Origin: Phycisphaerales bacterium
GTDB lineage: Bacteria; Planctomycetota; Phycisphaerae; Sedimentisphaerales; Anaerobacaceae
Length of the DNA stretch: 64,000 nt
NCBI GenBank assembly: GCA_003170415.1
Contig: PMZJ01000027.1
Location: 98,335-162,334 of the forward strand
Reading direction: 5' to 3'
Shown piece after piece: positions 1 to 7,405 of this stretch; within the stretch, counting starts at the first letter, position 1, and every line of letters begins with the position of its first letter. Position numbers and translations under genes: made by a program. The notes below the pieces were generated by a model. That model saw only the letters and a list, made by a program, of their open reading frames with translations, was not told the origin of the DNA and did no database searches.

Positions 1-30
1 ATCCGGCCCATTTTTCTCCCACCCACAATA

Positions 31-92
31 TAGCGTGTAGCGTGTAGCGTTTAGCGGATACTTTTTCCGCCCTTTCTGCACGCTATCCGCTA
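31..92. repeat. Tandem heptamers and inverted repeat at gpmI 3' end
   Basis: Four adjacent 7-bp copies related to TAGCGTG lie at 31-58 (TAGCGTG, TAGCGTG, TAGCGTT, TAGCGGA). TAGCGGATA at 52-60 is the exact reverse complement of TATCCGCTA at 84-92, which contains the gpmI stop codon. The stem would be 9 bp with a 23-nt loop in the gpmI transcript. There is no U-tract, so a role as terminator is uncertain; a dispersed repeat is equally likely. Confidence 0.5.
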
Positions 93-1661
93 TTTTTCCA
101 GCAAGCTTCTTCCGGTCATTTCTTCCGGCTTAGGCAGCCCCATCATATCAAGCAGCGTCGGCCCAATGTCGGCAAGAATGCCGACGGAACGAAGCTTTCT
201 GCCCTTGTATCGCTCATCAAAAACAATCAGCGGCACATCGCCGACGGTATGCGCGGTGTGCGGCTTGTCGGGGGTGCCGTCTATCATTTTCTCGAAGTTG
301 CCGTGGTCGGCGGTTACTATGGCCGCGCCGCCCATTTGTTTTACCTTGGCTAAAATTTTGCCCACGCAGGCATCAACCGTTTCGGCCGCCTTAATCGCCG
401 CTTCGAGGATGCCCGTGTGGCCGACCATATCGGGGTTCGCAAAATTGATTACCATCACGTCATACTGGTTTGTGTCTAACCGCTGGAGAACAACGTCGCA
501 GACCTCATACGCGCTCATCTCCGGCTTCAAATCGTAAGTCCGCACTCTTGGCGACGGGACAATCTGCCTGTCCTCGCCGGGGAATGGCTTTTCGGTGTAG
601 TCGTTGAAGAAGAACGTTACATGTGCGTATTTCTCAGTTTCCGCACAGCGGAACTCCTTAAGTCCCAGCGAGCCCCAATATTCGGCTAAGATGTTTTTCA
701 TTTTAGGCGGTTTAAGAAATGCCACCGGCGCTGGAATCGTCGCGTCGTATTCGGTCATACAGACGAAATAAATATCCGGCTTTGTGTTTCGCGGGAATTC
801 CTTGAAGTCGGGCATAACGAACGCCCTGGTGATTTCGCGTGTTCTGTCGCCGCGGAAGTTGAAGAACACCGCGCCGTCGCCGTCGGCTATCGTCCCTATC
901 GGTTCGTTATCTTCATTAACGATTGACGTCGGCTCAATGAATTCATCGGTTACCTGTTTTGCGTAGCTATTGGCTATGGCCTCGGCGGCGTTTTTGGCCT
1001 TGAGTCCCTTGCCTACCCGCAGACACTCGTAGGCCTTCTGGACACGGTCCCATCGGCTGTCGCGGTCCATCGCGTAAAATCTGCCCATCACCGAAGCGAT
1101 TTTACCCACGCCGATTTGGGCTGCCTTTTTCTCTATTCTTTCGATGTAGCCGGCGCCGCTGTCTGGCGGTGAATCCCGGCCGTCGGTAAACGCGTGAATG
1201 AATACGTCCTTGAGGTCGTTTCTTTTGGCAAGCTCCAGCAAGCCGTACAAATGGTCAAGCAGCGAATGAACGCCTATATTGCTGCACAGGCCCATAAAAT
1301 GTATTCTGCCCTTGTGTTCTTTTACAAATTTGACGCAGTTTGCGAATTGTTCGTTTTTGAAAAACGACCCGTCGCGGATGGCGTGGCTCAGCCGGACGGA
1401 TTCCTGCGGAACTATCCTGCCCGCCCCGATATTCTGATGGCCGACTTCGCTGTTGCCCATTGTCCCGTCGGGCAGCCCCACGTATTCACCATAGGTATGG
1501 ATGAGGGTGTTGGGGTATTCACTCATCAGCATTTTATCGGTGGGGACCTTCGCGCATTTTACGGAGTTATAAGCGTCCTCTTTGGGATTGGGGTTGTAGC
1601 CCCAGCCGTCACGGATAATCAGCACAAATGGTTTGCGTTCCAAAACCGCTTTTTTTGCCAT
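90..1661 (-). CDS. gpmI: 2,3-bisphosphoglycerate-independent phosphoglycerate mutase
   Basis: Cytosolic glycolytic enzyme that interconverts 3- and 2-phosphoglycerate through a phosphoserine intermediate with two metal ions, in the alkaline phosphatase superfamily. The 523 residues match the usual iPGM length. Visible motifs are the N-terminal metal-binding RDGWG near residue 17, the catalytic serine in GNSEVGH (Ser71), TDGRDSPP, and the C-terminal metal site TADHGNFE followed by KPHTAHT. The start is preceded by GGAAAGG about 9 nt upstream on the minus strand. It is transcribed leftwards and stands alone in this window; its upstream side faces the repeat-rich island. Confidence 0.95.
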   Translation of the reverse strand: MAKKAVLERKPFVLIIRDGWGYNPNPKEDAYNSVKCAKVPTDKMLMSEYPNTLIHTYGEYVGLPDGTMGNSEVGHQNIGAGRIVPQESVRLSHAIRDGSFFKNEQFANCVKFVKEHKGRIHFMGLCSNIGVHSLLDHLYGLLELAKRNDLKDVFIHAFTDGRDSPPDSGAGYIERIEKKAAQIGVGKIASVMGRFYAMDRDSRWDRVQKAYECLRVGKGLKAKNAAEAIANSYAKQVTDEFIEPTSIVNEDNEPIGTIADGDGAVFFNFRGDRTREITRAFVMPDFKEFPRNTKPDIYFVCMTEYDATIPAPVAFLKPPKMKNILAEYWGSLGLKEFRCAETEKYAHVTFFFNDYTEKPFPGEDRQIVPSPRVRTYDLKPEMSAYEVCDVVLQRLDTNQYDVMVINFANPDMVGHTGILEAAIKAAETVDACVGKILAKVKQMGGAAIVTADHGNFEKMIDGTPDKPHTAHTVGDVPLIVFDERYKGRKLRSVGILADIGPTLLDMMGLPKPEEMTGRSLLEK

Positions 1662-1956
1662 AAAATTAAGACCTTTCCAGTGGTGAGCTCATCGAACCAG
1701 TCGAACCACAACCGATAACTATATTGAAGCAGCCCAACATGATAGAACCTAATGACCGAAAAGTCAAACAATTGCGCCAGCAAGAACGTTGGCGGGCATC
1801 CTGCCAGCACTGAGCTTGTCGAACCAGTCGGAGGGCCCCGCATGGCAGAAGACAGAAGGTCGTTTTGTCCCGCCAAGGTGACTGGCGGGGAAAGGTTGGT
1901 TTTTAAGCGAAAAATCGCATTTAGGTGCATTTGTCCGTAAAAAGCAAGTTTTGCTG
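1662..1956. other. Gene-free stretch upstream of gpmI with dispersed repeats
   Basis: No credible gene is present. It holds a degenerate copy (TGAGCTCATCGAA, 1684-1696) and a full copy (1811-1823) of the dispersed TGAGCTTGTCGAA repeat, both followed by CCAGTCG. A hairpin with 7-bp arms CCCGCCA/TGGCGGG sits at 1869-1889 around a 7-nt loop. The stretch looks like a landing site for short repeats rather than a regulatory region for one gene. Confidence 0.5.
1811..1823. repeat. Dispersed repeat TGAGCTTGTCGAA, copy 1
   Basis: Exact 13-bp match to the core of the longer copies at 30194-30217 and 62806-62829. This copy is intergenic, in the gap between gpmI and the toxin-antitoxin genes. The motif is familiar as a short dispersed element in many environmental bacterial genomes. 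Confidence 0.6.
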
Positions 1957-1984
1957 TTGTATGTAGTATATATACTACATACAA
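1957..1984. repeat. Perfect 28-bp palindrome, copy 1 of 3
   Basis: A perfect dyad with no spacer, centred between 1970 and 1971. Its left arm reads TTGTATGTAGTATA. The 18-bp core is shared with the two palindromes downstream, while the outer 5 bp differ from theirs but are still symmetrical. It lies 370 bp before the AbiEi-like gene. Confidence 0.9.
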
Positions 1985-2071
1985 TAGGTAACTTTGTACT
2001 TTTCGCAAGTATAGTGCCTTTTCTACGCTTTAAAAGCTGTTTTGGTTGTAATGTGCCATTATTTATTTATG

Positions 2072-2107
2072 AGCTATATGTGCAGTATATATACTGCACA
2101 TATAGCT
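2072..2107. repeat. Perfect 36-bp palindrome, copy 2 of 3
   Basis: A perfect dyad of 18-bp arms centred between 2089 and 2090; the left arm reads AGCTATATGTGCAGTATA. Relative to copies 1 and 3 the core carries a T-to-C change in one arm and the matching A-to-G change in the other, so pairing is kept. It is the longest of the three. Confidence 0.9.
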
Positions 2108-2200
2108 GTGTAGCAATAGTGCTTAGGACTTCAAAATGCGGGATTTATCTGTGGCTTAAGCAGAATTTACTTGAGATAACCGCTAAATTAAAGTTTTTGA

Positions 2201-2229
2201 TTGACAAAGAACACCATCTAATGTAGTAT
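2201..2229 (+). promoter_or_regulatory. Putative promoter of the AbiEi-like gene
   Basis: A consensus -35 box TTGACA (2201-2206) is followed after 17 bp by TAGTAT (2224-2229), which lies inside palindrome copy 3. The distance to the start codon at 2356 is about 120 bp. A repressor bound at the palindrome would block this promoter. AbiEi antitoxins are known to repress their own operon by binding inverted repeats, which fits, but the link is inferred. Confidence 0.5.
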
Positions 2230-2244
2230 ATATACTACATTAGA
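2217..2244. repeat. Perfect 28-bp palindrome, copy 3 of 3
   Basis: A perfect dyad centred between 2230 and 2231; the left arm reads TCTAATGTAGTATA. The core equals that of copy 1 but the outer 5 bp are different and again symmetrical. It overlaps the putative -10 region of the promoter placed 17 bp after TTGACA at 2201-2206, so it could act as an operator for the AbiEi-like gene. Confidence 0.9.
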
Positions 2245-2355
2245 ACCTTAATTTTTTAGTAAGTTTACGACGATTGTATTCGAGAAAAATTGTAAGCAAC
2301 ACAAAAGGAGCAAAATCCGTAAAGTAAACATAGATAATGAAACGACTCATATCTT

Positions 2356-3231
2356 ATGGCAACCAGAATCCAAATAGCCAAACAGGACATTGTTAAACAT
2401 TTCGACAATTACCCCAAAAAGGTCTTTGATAAAGCAGAAGTTAGCGATATTTACAAAAAGAATAGAGATTTTTGGCGTCTGGCGCAGTCTATGTCTATGG
2501 GGAAGTTCATCGACTTCCTTGTTAAGAATAGCAAGTTGAAAGTTGCTAAGTTTAAATTTCCCGGCCGGTCAATAATCAAATATACCTGGAGTGAGGTTTC
2601 CCTGTATCAGATTTTGGTGAATCTCCGCCCCAAGTGTTACTTCACCCACTATACAGCAATGTATTTTCATGAGCTTACCGAGCAGATTCCAAAAGTAATA
2701 TATGTGAACGTGGAACAAACCCCCAAACCCAAAAGTGCGTCTCTACTCGAACAATCACGAATAGACAATGCTTTCAAAGGACCGGCTCGTATATCCAGTA
2801 ATATCACAGAGTATGCCGGCTACGAGATACGCCTCCTCAACGGGATGTTCACAGGCAATAACGGCGTAATAGAAATGCCCGGCCCGGAAGGGGAGGCACT
2901 CCAAGTCACTGACGTGGAACGCACACTGATAGACATAACCGTCAGGCCTGAATACGCAGGCGGTGTGTTTGAGGTTTTAAAAGCATTCAGAAATGCCCAC
3001 CAAAAGGTTTCGGTGAATCGTTTGGCTGCGATGCTGAGAAAAATTAATTATACATACCCATATCATCAAGCAATAGGATTCTATATGGACAAAGCAGGCG
3101 TTTATTCGTCTTCACAAATAGAGCTGCTTCAGAAATTTGATGTTTCTTTTGATTTTTATTTAGCGCATCAACTTGACAGTCCACACTATTCAGCCAAGTG
3201 GCGATTATACTTGCCCGAGGGGCTTCAATAA
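2356..3231 (+). CDS. AbiEi-like type IV antitoxin / transcriptional regulator
   Basis: A 291-residue protein resembling the AbiEi family: an N-terminal winged-helix region (about residues 1-90), then a C-terminal antitoxin domain with the typical VTDVERTLIDITVRPEYAGG stretch and an ending of the WRLYLPEGL type. In characterised AbiE systems AbiEi represses the operon through inverted repeats and counteracts AbiEii without forming a stable complex. Here it is preceded by three long palindromes and is convergent with the toxin gene, overlapping it by 27 bp at the 3' ends. No good Shine-Dalgarno lies directly before the ATG; the nearest AAAGGAG (2304-2310) is too far away. The family call rests on motif recall. 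Confidence 0.75.
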   Translation: MATRIQIAKQDIVKHFDNYPKKVFDKAEVSDIYKKNRDFWRLAQSMSMGKFIDFLVKNSKLKVAKFKFPGRSIIKYTWSEVSLYQILVNLRPKCYFTHYTAMYFHELTEQIPKVIYVNVEQTPKPKSASLLEQSRIDNAFKGPARISSNITEYAGYEIRLLNGMFTGNNGVIEMPGPEGEALQVTDVERTLIDITVRPEYAGGVFEVLKAFRNAHQKVSVNRLAAMLRKINYTYPYHQAIGFYMDKAGVYSSSQIELLQKFDVSFDFYLAHQLDSPHYSAKWRLYLPEGLQ

Positions 3232-4086
3232 ACGATCTCCCAGTTCAGCAACATAGTCAAAATAGAAATCGAAATCACGGATTTTTACCCCCGGCCTGAT
3301 AGTTTGCTGAACAATTGGAAAATCCGCTCTATGCTGCTCCTTATAATCTCGAATTTTCCCGATGAGCGACAGTGGCACTTCTTTAGCGGAAAATATATTC
3401 TTACACAACTGAATGTTTTCAGGACTCATTAAATCAACACCCAAAGCATTAATAATCGTATAGATATCAAAGAAATCTCTTGCCCGTCCTTCGTGGTGAG
3501 ATTTTCCGATCTGGTCAGCATACTCCTTGGTTTGCTGGCAAATTGCCCGAAGTTTTTCGAAAGCAATCATCGCGGGCGTGTAAACATAAATAGCATAACC
3601 TTTGATTTCCCGTTGAGTTTTGCCGAGGCAGAATTCAAACTTGCTGATGTCAATAGTGAATTTTCTTTTGTTGTTGGGTCCAACAATTTCAGCATTACGC
3701 CGCAAATCTGCGATATTACCTGCTCTCTGTTGATATTCCTCGCTCGGGACTATCTTAAACGCAAGCTCATAACCACCCCACCATTCCGGCATGTCGGCTC
3801 CGGCAATTTCCGGCTTTGGGACTAATGTCACATCAAATGCCTCATAACCATTTTCACTAAAAACCTTCTTCAAGTTCTTTTCTATCTTCTGGCGAACGTC
3901 ATCGAGTTGTTCGCCATCAAAATCTTTATCAATTGAGAAATCCAAGTCGATCGACGCACGAGAAGTGATATTATATATGAGATTGAGGGCATTGCCGCCC
4001 TTCAAGACGAATATTTCCATGAGTTCATCATCGGAAACCATTGCCATCAGGGCCAATTGCTTAATTTTTTCAATGTTATCAGCCAT
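3205..4086 (-). CDS. AbiEii-like nucleotidyltransferase toxin
   Basis: A 293-residue protein of the AbiEii/AbiGii family (DNA polymerase beta-like nucleotidyltransferase fold). The catalytic signature is visible as LKGGNALNL (residues 28-36) followed by SIDLDFS with the two metal-binding Asp residues (Asp47, Asp49). Toxins of this family act in the cytosol and transfer nucleotides, to tRNA in studied homologues, halting growth. It has its own ribosome binding site, GAGGAA, about 8 nt before the ATG. It is transcribed towards the antitoxin gene rather than behind it, which is unusual. The stop of a short reading frame overlaps its ATG as TAATG, suggesting that it once followed another gene in the same direction. 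Confidence 0.85.
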   Translation of the reverse strand: MADNIEKIKQLALMAMVSDDELMEIFVLKGGNALNLIYNITSRASIDLDFSIDKDFDGEQLDDVRQKIEKNLKKVFSENGYEAFDVTLVPKPEIAGADMPEWWGGYELAFKIVPSEEYQQRAGNIADLRRNAEIVGPNNKRKFTIDISKFEFCLGKTQREIKGYAIYVYTPAMIAFEKLRAICQQTKEYADQIGKSHHEGRARDFFDIYTIINALGVDLMSPENIQLCKNIFSAKEVPLSLIGKIRDYKEQHRADFPIVQQTIRPGVKIRDFDFYFDYVAELGDRLLKPLGQV

Positions 4087-4527
4087 TACAAATGTTCCTC
4101 AAATCTCACATACTTCTTCCCACGGGGTACTACGAAGAAAATTGTAGTCAAGAATAAAGGTCGATGCAAATGGTAAATGATGCGAGATTAAAACCCTGCC
4201 ATACACCCCGTCACACGCCTTCGGCGGGGGGAATAAGAATTTATGATTTGAGAGAATCGGCCGCAAAGCACATCAGGCACCCCTCGTTTTTAGCGTGAAA
4301 ACGAACTTGCCCTTCAACCCCTACACACAAAAAGGTGGGGGCAACAAGGGGCAAGTAGGGGCAACTAAAAAAATACTTATGCTGCTATAAGAAAAATTTG
4401 CGTAATTTTAAGAGGCCGCGAACATCGAATTTCCAACCCGCCGGCGGCTAAGCCGTCGCTTTACAGTTGTTTGCATAACTGTTAACATAACAGGGATTTA
4501 TGAAACCAATTTTGTTCGGAGCAGATT
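4087..4527. other. Gene-free stretch with a possible decayed antitoxin end
   Basis: On the minus strand an open frame from 4187 to 4086 ends with VPRGKKYVRFEEHL and a TAA that overlaps the toxin ATG. A second frame just upstream (about 4145-4260) is also protein-like (GRVLISHHLP, FASTFILDYNFL). Together they look like a frameshifted gene end, possibly a lost co-oriented antitoxin. On the plus strand three G-runs of GGGGCAA type occur at 4337-4362. The right end carries the putative promoter of the polysaccharide operon. Confidence 0.35.
4460..4488 (+). promoter_or_regulatory. Possible promoter of the polysaccharide operon
   Basis: TTTACA (4460-4465) and TAACAT (4483-4488) are separated by 17 bp, 40 bp before the first glycosyltransferase start. 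The match to the housekeeping consensus is moderate. A short inverted repeat CTGTT/AACAG spans the -10 box. Confidence 0.35.
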
Positions 4528-5502
4528 ATGAGCGGACAGTCGGCTGAAGTATCCGTGGTAGTGCCCTTGTTGAACGAGCAGGACAACATAAGGCCATTAT
4601 ATAACCAGCTAACGCAGGCGCTTAGTAACAAGTATAAGTACGAGTTGGTTTTCATAGACGACGGCAGCACGGACGACAGCTTCAGGATATTATCTGAGCT
4701 GCACAAAGCCGACGACAAAGTCAAGGTTATCCGCTTCCGGAAGAACTTTGGCCAGACGGCTGCGCTCAGCGCCGGCTTTGCCAATTCGCAGGGGCAGATA
4801 GTCATCGCCATCGATGCCGACCTGCAGAACGACCCCGCTGATATACCCAAAATGATAGAGCAACTGCACAAGGGTTATGACGTGGTCAGCGGCTGGCGCA
4901 AAAAAAGGCACGACAATGCCATTACCCGTTTGATACCGTCGATGACCGCCAACTGGTTTATCGCGAAGATTACCGGGGTGAAACTGCACGATTTCGGCTG
5001 CACATTGAAGGCGTACCGACGCGAGGTCCTGGCGGAGACGAGGTTATATGGCGAAATGCACAGGTTTATACCGGTGCTGGCGAGCTGGAGCGGGGCGAAC
5101 ATCTGCGAAATGGTGGTCAACCACAGGCCCAGGACCGCCGGGGTCGCCAAATACGGACTGGGACGAACCTGGAAGGTGATGCTCGACCTGATTACCGTCA
5201 AATTCCTCGGCTCATTTTCGACCAAGCCCATTTACATATTCGGAGGACTGGGATTTGCAAGCGCACTGGGAGCAATACTTATGGTTTTGATTATGTTTTA
5301 TCAGAAGTTCTCGGCCCAACAGCTTCCGATGAACAGGAATCCGCTGCTGATTTTGTCGGCGGTCCTCATTATGTCAACGGTACAGTTTATCCTGATGGGT
5401 CTGCTGGCGGAACTGCTGGTTCGGACGTATCACGAGAGCCAGAATCGGCCAACATACGTGATTCGCGAAATCCTCGGTTCTTCCGCCGGAGACGGCAAAT
5501 GA
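4528..5502 (+). CDS. GT2 glycosyltransferase, polyprenyl-phosphate sugar transferase type
   Basis: A 324-residue GT-A enzyme of the DPM1/ArnC/GtrB type. It probably loads a sugar onto a polyprenyl phosphate at the cytoplasmic face of the inner membrane. The N-terminal catalytic domain shows VVVPLLNEQDNI, FIDDGSTDDS and the metal-binding AIDADLQNDP. Two hydrophobic segments (about residues 235-262 and 272-300) form the C-terminal membrane anchor typical of this subgroup. It opens the rightward polysaccharide operon and overlaps the next gene by 4 nt (ATGA), so the two are translationally coupled. Lipid-linked sugars of this type are the donors used by GT39/GT83 enzymes, which are exactly the next two genes. 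Confidence 0.88.
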   Translation: MSGQSAEVSVVVPLLNEQDNIRPLYNQLTQALSNKYKYELVFIDDGSTDDSFRILSELHKADDKVKVIRFRKNFGQTAALSAGFANSQGQIVIAIDADLQNDPADIPKMIEQLHKGYDVVSGWRKKRHDNAITRLIPSMTANWFIAKITGVKLHDFGCTLKAYRREVLAETRLYGEMHRFIPVLASWSGANICEMVVNHRPRTAGVAKYGLGRTWKVMLDLITVKFLGSFSTKPIYIFGGLGFASALGAILMVLIMFYQKFSAQQLPMNRNPLLILSAVLIMSTVQFILMGLLAELLVRTYHESQNRPTYVIREILGSSAGDGK

Positions 5503-7364
5503 CCACGGCCTCTGCGAAGGGTATGCCGATGCGGAAAGGCAAAAAATCGGCCGTGACCGCGGGCAAAAACAATGCGGATACTGCTGCGATTATTCTCATT
5601 GTGATTCTGGCGGGCATTCCCTTTGTTCTTGGGCGGTATTTTGAGTTCAACTATCCGGACCCATTCGACAGCGCCTCCAATGTTTATTCTGCGCAACATA
5701 TCCTCAATGGCGCGAGAATCGGGATTGAGGAAAATCCCAGCGCCGCGCTGGGGACGCTGCTGGTCAACATGCTCGGAGTCCGGCTGTTTGGGTTCAGTGA
5801 ATTCGGGCCGAAGCTGATTCAGGCGATTATGCAGGCGGTCGCCCTTGTTTTGATGTTTGTCGCGATGCGGAAGATATTCGGCAAGCTGCCGGCGGCCGTG
5901 GGGGTAATCGTTGCCGCGATTTATACGTCATCGCCGCTTATCGCCAAGTTCGGCAACGTCAAAGAGCAGTATATGATAGCGTGTATGGTGATGGCGATAA
6001 GTTTGCTGATTATGCGGCAATTGGGCGGGAAGTGGTGGCTTGGTTTCCTGGCCGGCGCAATCGTCGCGTGGGCGCCGCTTTTTAAGGAGACCGGCGCATC
6101 GGCAATCGGGGCGATGGGGCTTTTTGTGATTGTCCAGCCGATATTTAAACACAGAACCTGGAAGCAGACCGGCGTTGATATTGTGCTGCTGCTGGCAGGG
6201 GCGGCAGTGTCAATGGCGCCCTTATATATCTGGATAATCGGCTGGAAAGTGCAGATGTCTTTGCCGTATTCGTTCGTATGGAATACGATTTCAGGATTAT
6301 TCCCTGCTCCTGCCGTGGCAACTCCACAGGGGGCTTCTTACGTCTCCGGCATAAGAAACGTAATGCCGTTTTCTGAGCAGTGGCCTAAGGTTTTGCGATT
6401 CTACCTTGCCCTGTGCCTGCCGGTCTCATTGGCGCTTGGCGCTATCATATCAGGACTCGTAAAAATGATTCTGGGTTTGCGTCAAAGGTCACAGTCGTCG
6501 TCCGCCGGAACGGATTACGACCGTTTTCTGCTGCTGCTTGCCGTCTGGTGGCTGCTTGATATGGCCTTTGTCTGGATAAGCCCGGCTTCGTACGAGCAGT
6601 ATTATCTTCCGCTGACGGTATCGGGCGCAATGACGGGCGGCTATCTTGTAGCTGTTTATCGCGACAAATTAGCCGGAGCTGTATTCAAAACTAAATGGGT
6701 CATTACCGGCATCGTTGGTTTTGTCCTGATGGTGGTTATGTCCTGGCACATATTTTTCGGCCTGCCGAAAAGCCCGTATTCGGGAATGACGTACCCGCAA
6801 AAGCGAAACGGGTATGTTCAGCGGTGGCAGGACGTATCACAGCGACGCAGTTTTGGAGCCAAGGGTTACTGGGAGCAGGCGGGCGAATACGTACGCAGCC
6901 GAACTCAGCCGACGGACAAAATATACGTTTGGGGCTGGGTTCCGGGAGTATATCTTTCGGCGCAAAGATTCAGCAGTTCGCCGGTTGCCTTTGAGAGCGA
7001 GATGCACACAAGGCCGCCTCAACAACTCGAGCAGGTGGTTGATGGTCTTCTCAGCGCGTTTGGCAAGGAGATGCCCAAATATATCGTTGATAGCCGCAAG
7101 CAGCATTTGCCGCTGGACAGGTTCAAATTTGAACTATGGCCAATCGTGGGTTATTCTGCCCAGGGACAGCCGCAGTTTTTGCCGCCAGACCCGCAGACGG
7201 TGGCGATGTTCGAACAAAAATGGGGCGAGATGACCCGGGAAAGGTTTGGCGACGACGAGGCCCGTAGATTTGAAATTATGGGCAAATTCAGAAAGTTCAT
7301 AAGAGAACATTACGAGATTGAGCAGATATTCGGCGACGAAATCGTTTTCAAATTGAAATCTTGA
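5499..7364 (+). CDS. GT39/ArnT-like integral membrane glycosyltransferase
   Basis: A 621-residue polytopic membrane protein of the dolichol/undecaprenyl-phosphate sugar-dependent glycosyltransferase class (GT-C fold). About ten hydrophobic segments fill residues 25-420, and the C-terminal third is soluble and probably periplasmic. The first extracytoplasmic loop follows TM1 with FNYPDPFDSAS, where GT-C enzymes carry their acidic catalytic residues. It is coupled by ATGA overlap to the upstream polyprenyl-phosphate transferase, which probably makes its donor. The acceptor is unknown. A lysine-rich N-terminus precedes TM1. A related but distinct copy follows directly. Confidence 0.8.
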   Translation: MTTASAKGMPMRKGKKSAVTAGKNNADTAAIILIVILAGIPFVLGRYFEFNYPDPFDSASNVYSAQHILNGARIGIEENPSAALGTLLVNMLGVRLFGFSEFGPKLIQAIMQAVALVLMFVAMRKIFGKLPAAVGVIVAAIYTSSPLIAKFGNVKEQYMIACMVMAISLLIMRQLGGKWWLGFLAGAIVAWAPLFKETGASAIGAMGLFVIVQPIFKHRTWKQTGVDIVLLLAGAAVSMAPLYIWIIGWKVQMSLPYSFVWNTISGLFPAPAVATPQGASYVSGIRNVMPFSEQWPKVLRFYLALCLPVSLALGAIISGLVKMILGLRQRSQSSSAGTDYDRFLLLLAVWWLLDMAFVWISPASYEQYYLPLTVSGAMTGGYLVAVYRDKLAGAVFKTKWVITGIVGFVLMVVMSWHIFFGLPKSPYSGMTYPQKRNGYVQRWQDVSQRRSFGAKGYWEQAGEYVRSRTQPTDKIYVWGWVPGVYLSAQRFSSSPVAFESEMHTRPPQQLEQVVDGLLSAFGKEMPKYIVDSRKQHLPLDRFKFELWPIVGYSAQGQPQFLPPDPQTVAMFEQKWGEMTRERFGDDEARRFEIMGKFRKFIREHYEIEQIFGDEIVFKLKS

Positions 7365-7405
7365 ATAGCATCCTCTGTCGGACGATAAAACCTCATAGGA
7401 AAACC

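Noticed and set aside
1951..2226. Open frame of 91 codons across the palindromes
   Set aside because: Its sequence is simply the translated palindromes (repeated YVVYILHT-like blocks), with no ribosome binding site and no protein-like pattern between them.
1957..2244. Hairpin telomere or plasmid resolution sites
   Set aside because: Palindromes with TA-rich centres resemble such sites, but no protelomerase or resolvase gene is in the window and there are three copies within 300 bp of ordinary chromosome; kept only as a remote option.
4337..4362. Three GGGGCAA-type G-runs as a G-quadruplex
   Set aside because: Only three runs of four or more G are present; a fourth is lacking, and there is no gene start close enough to give it meaning.
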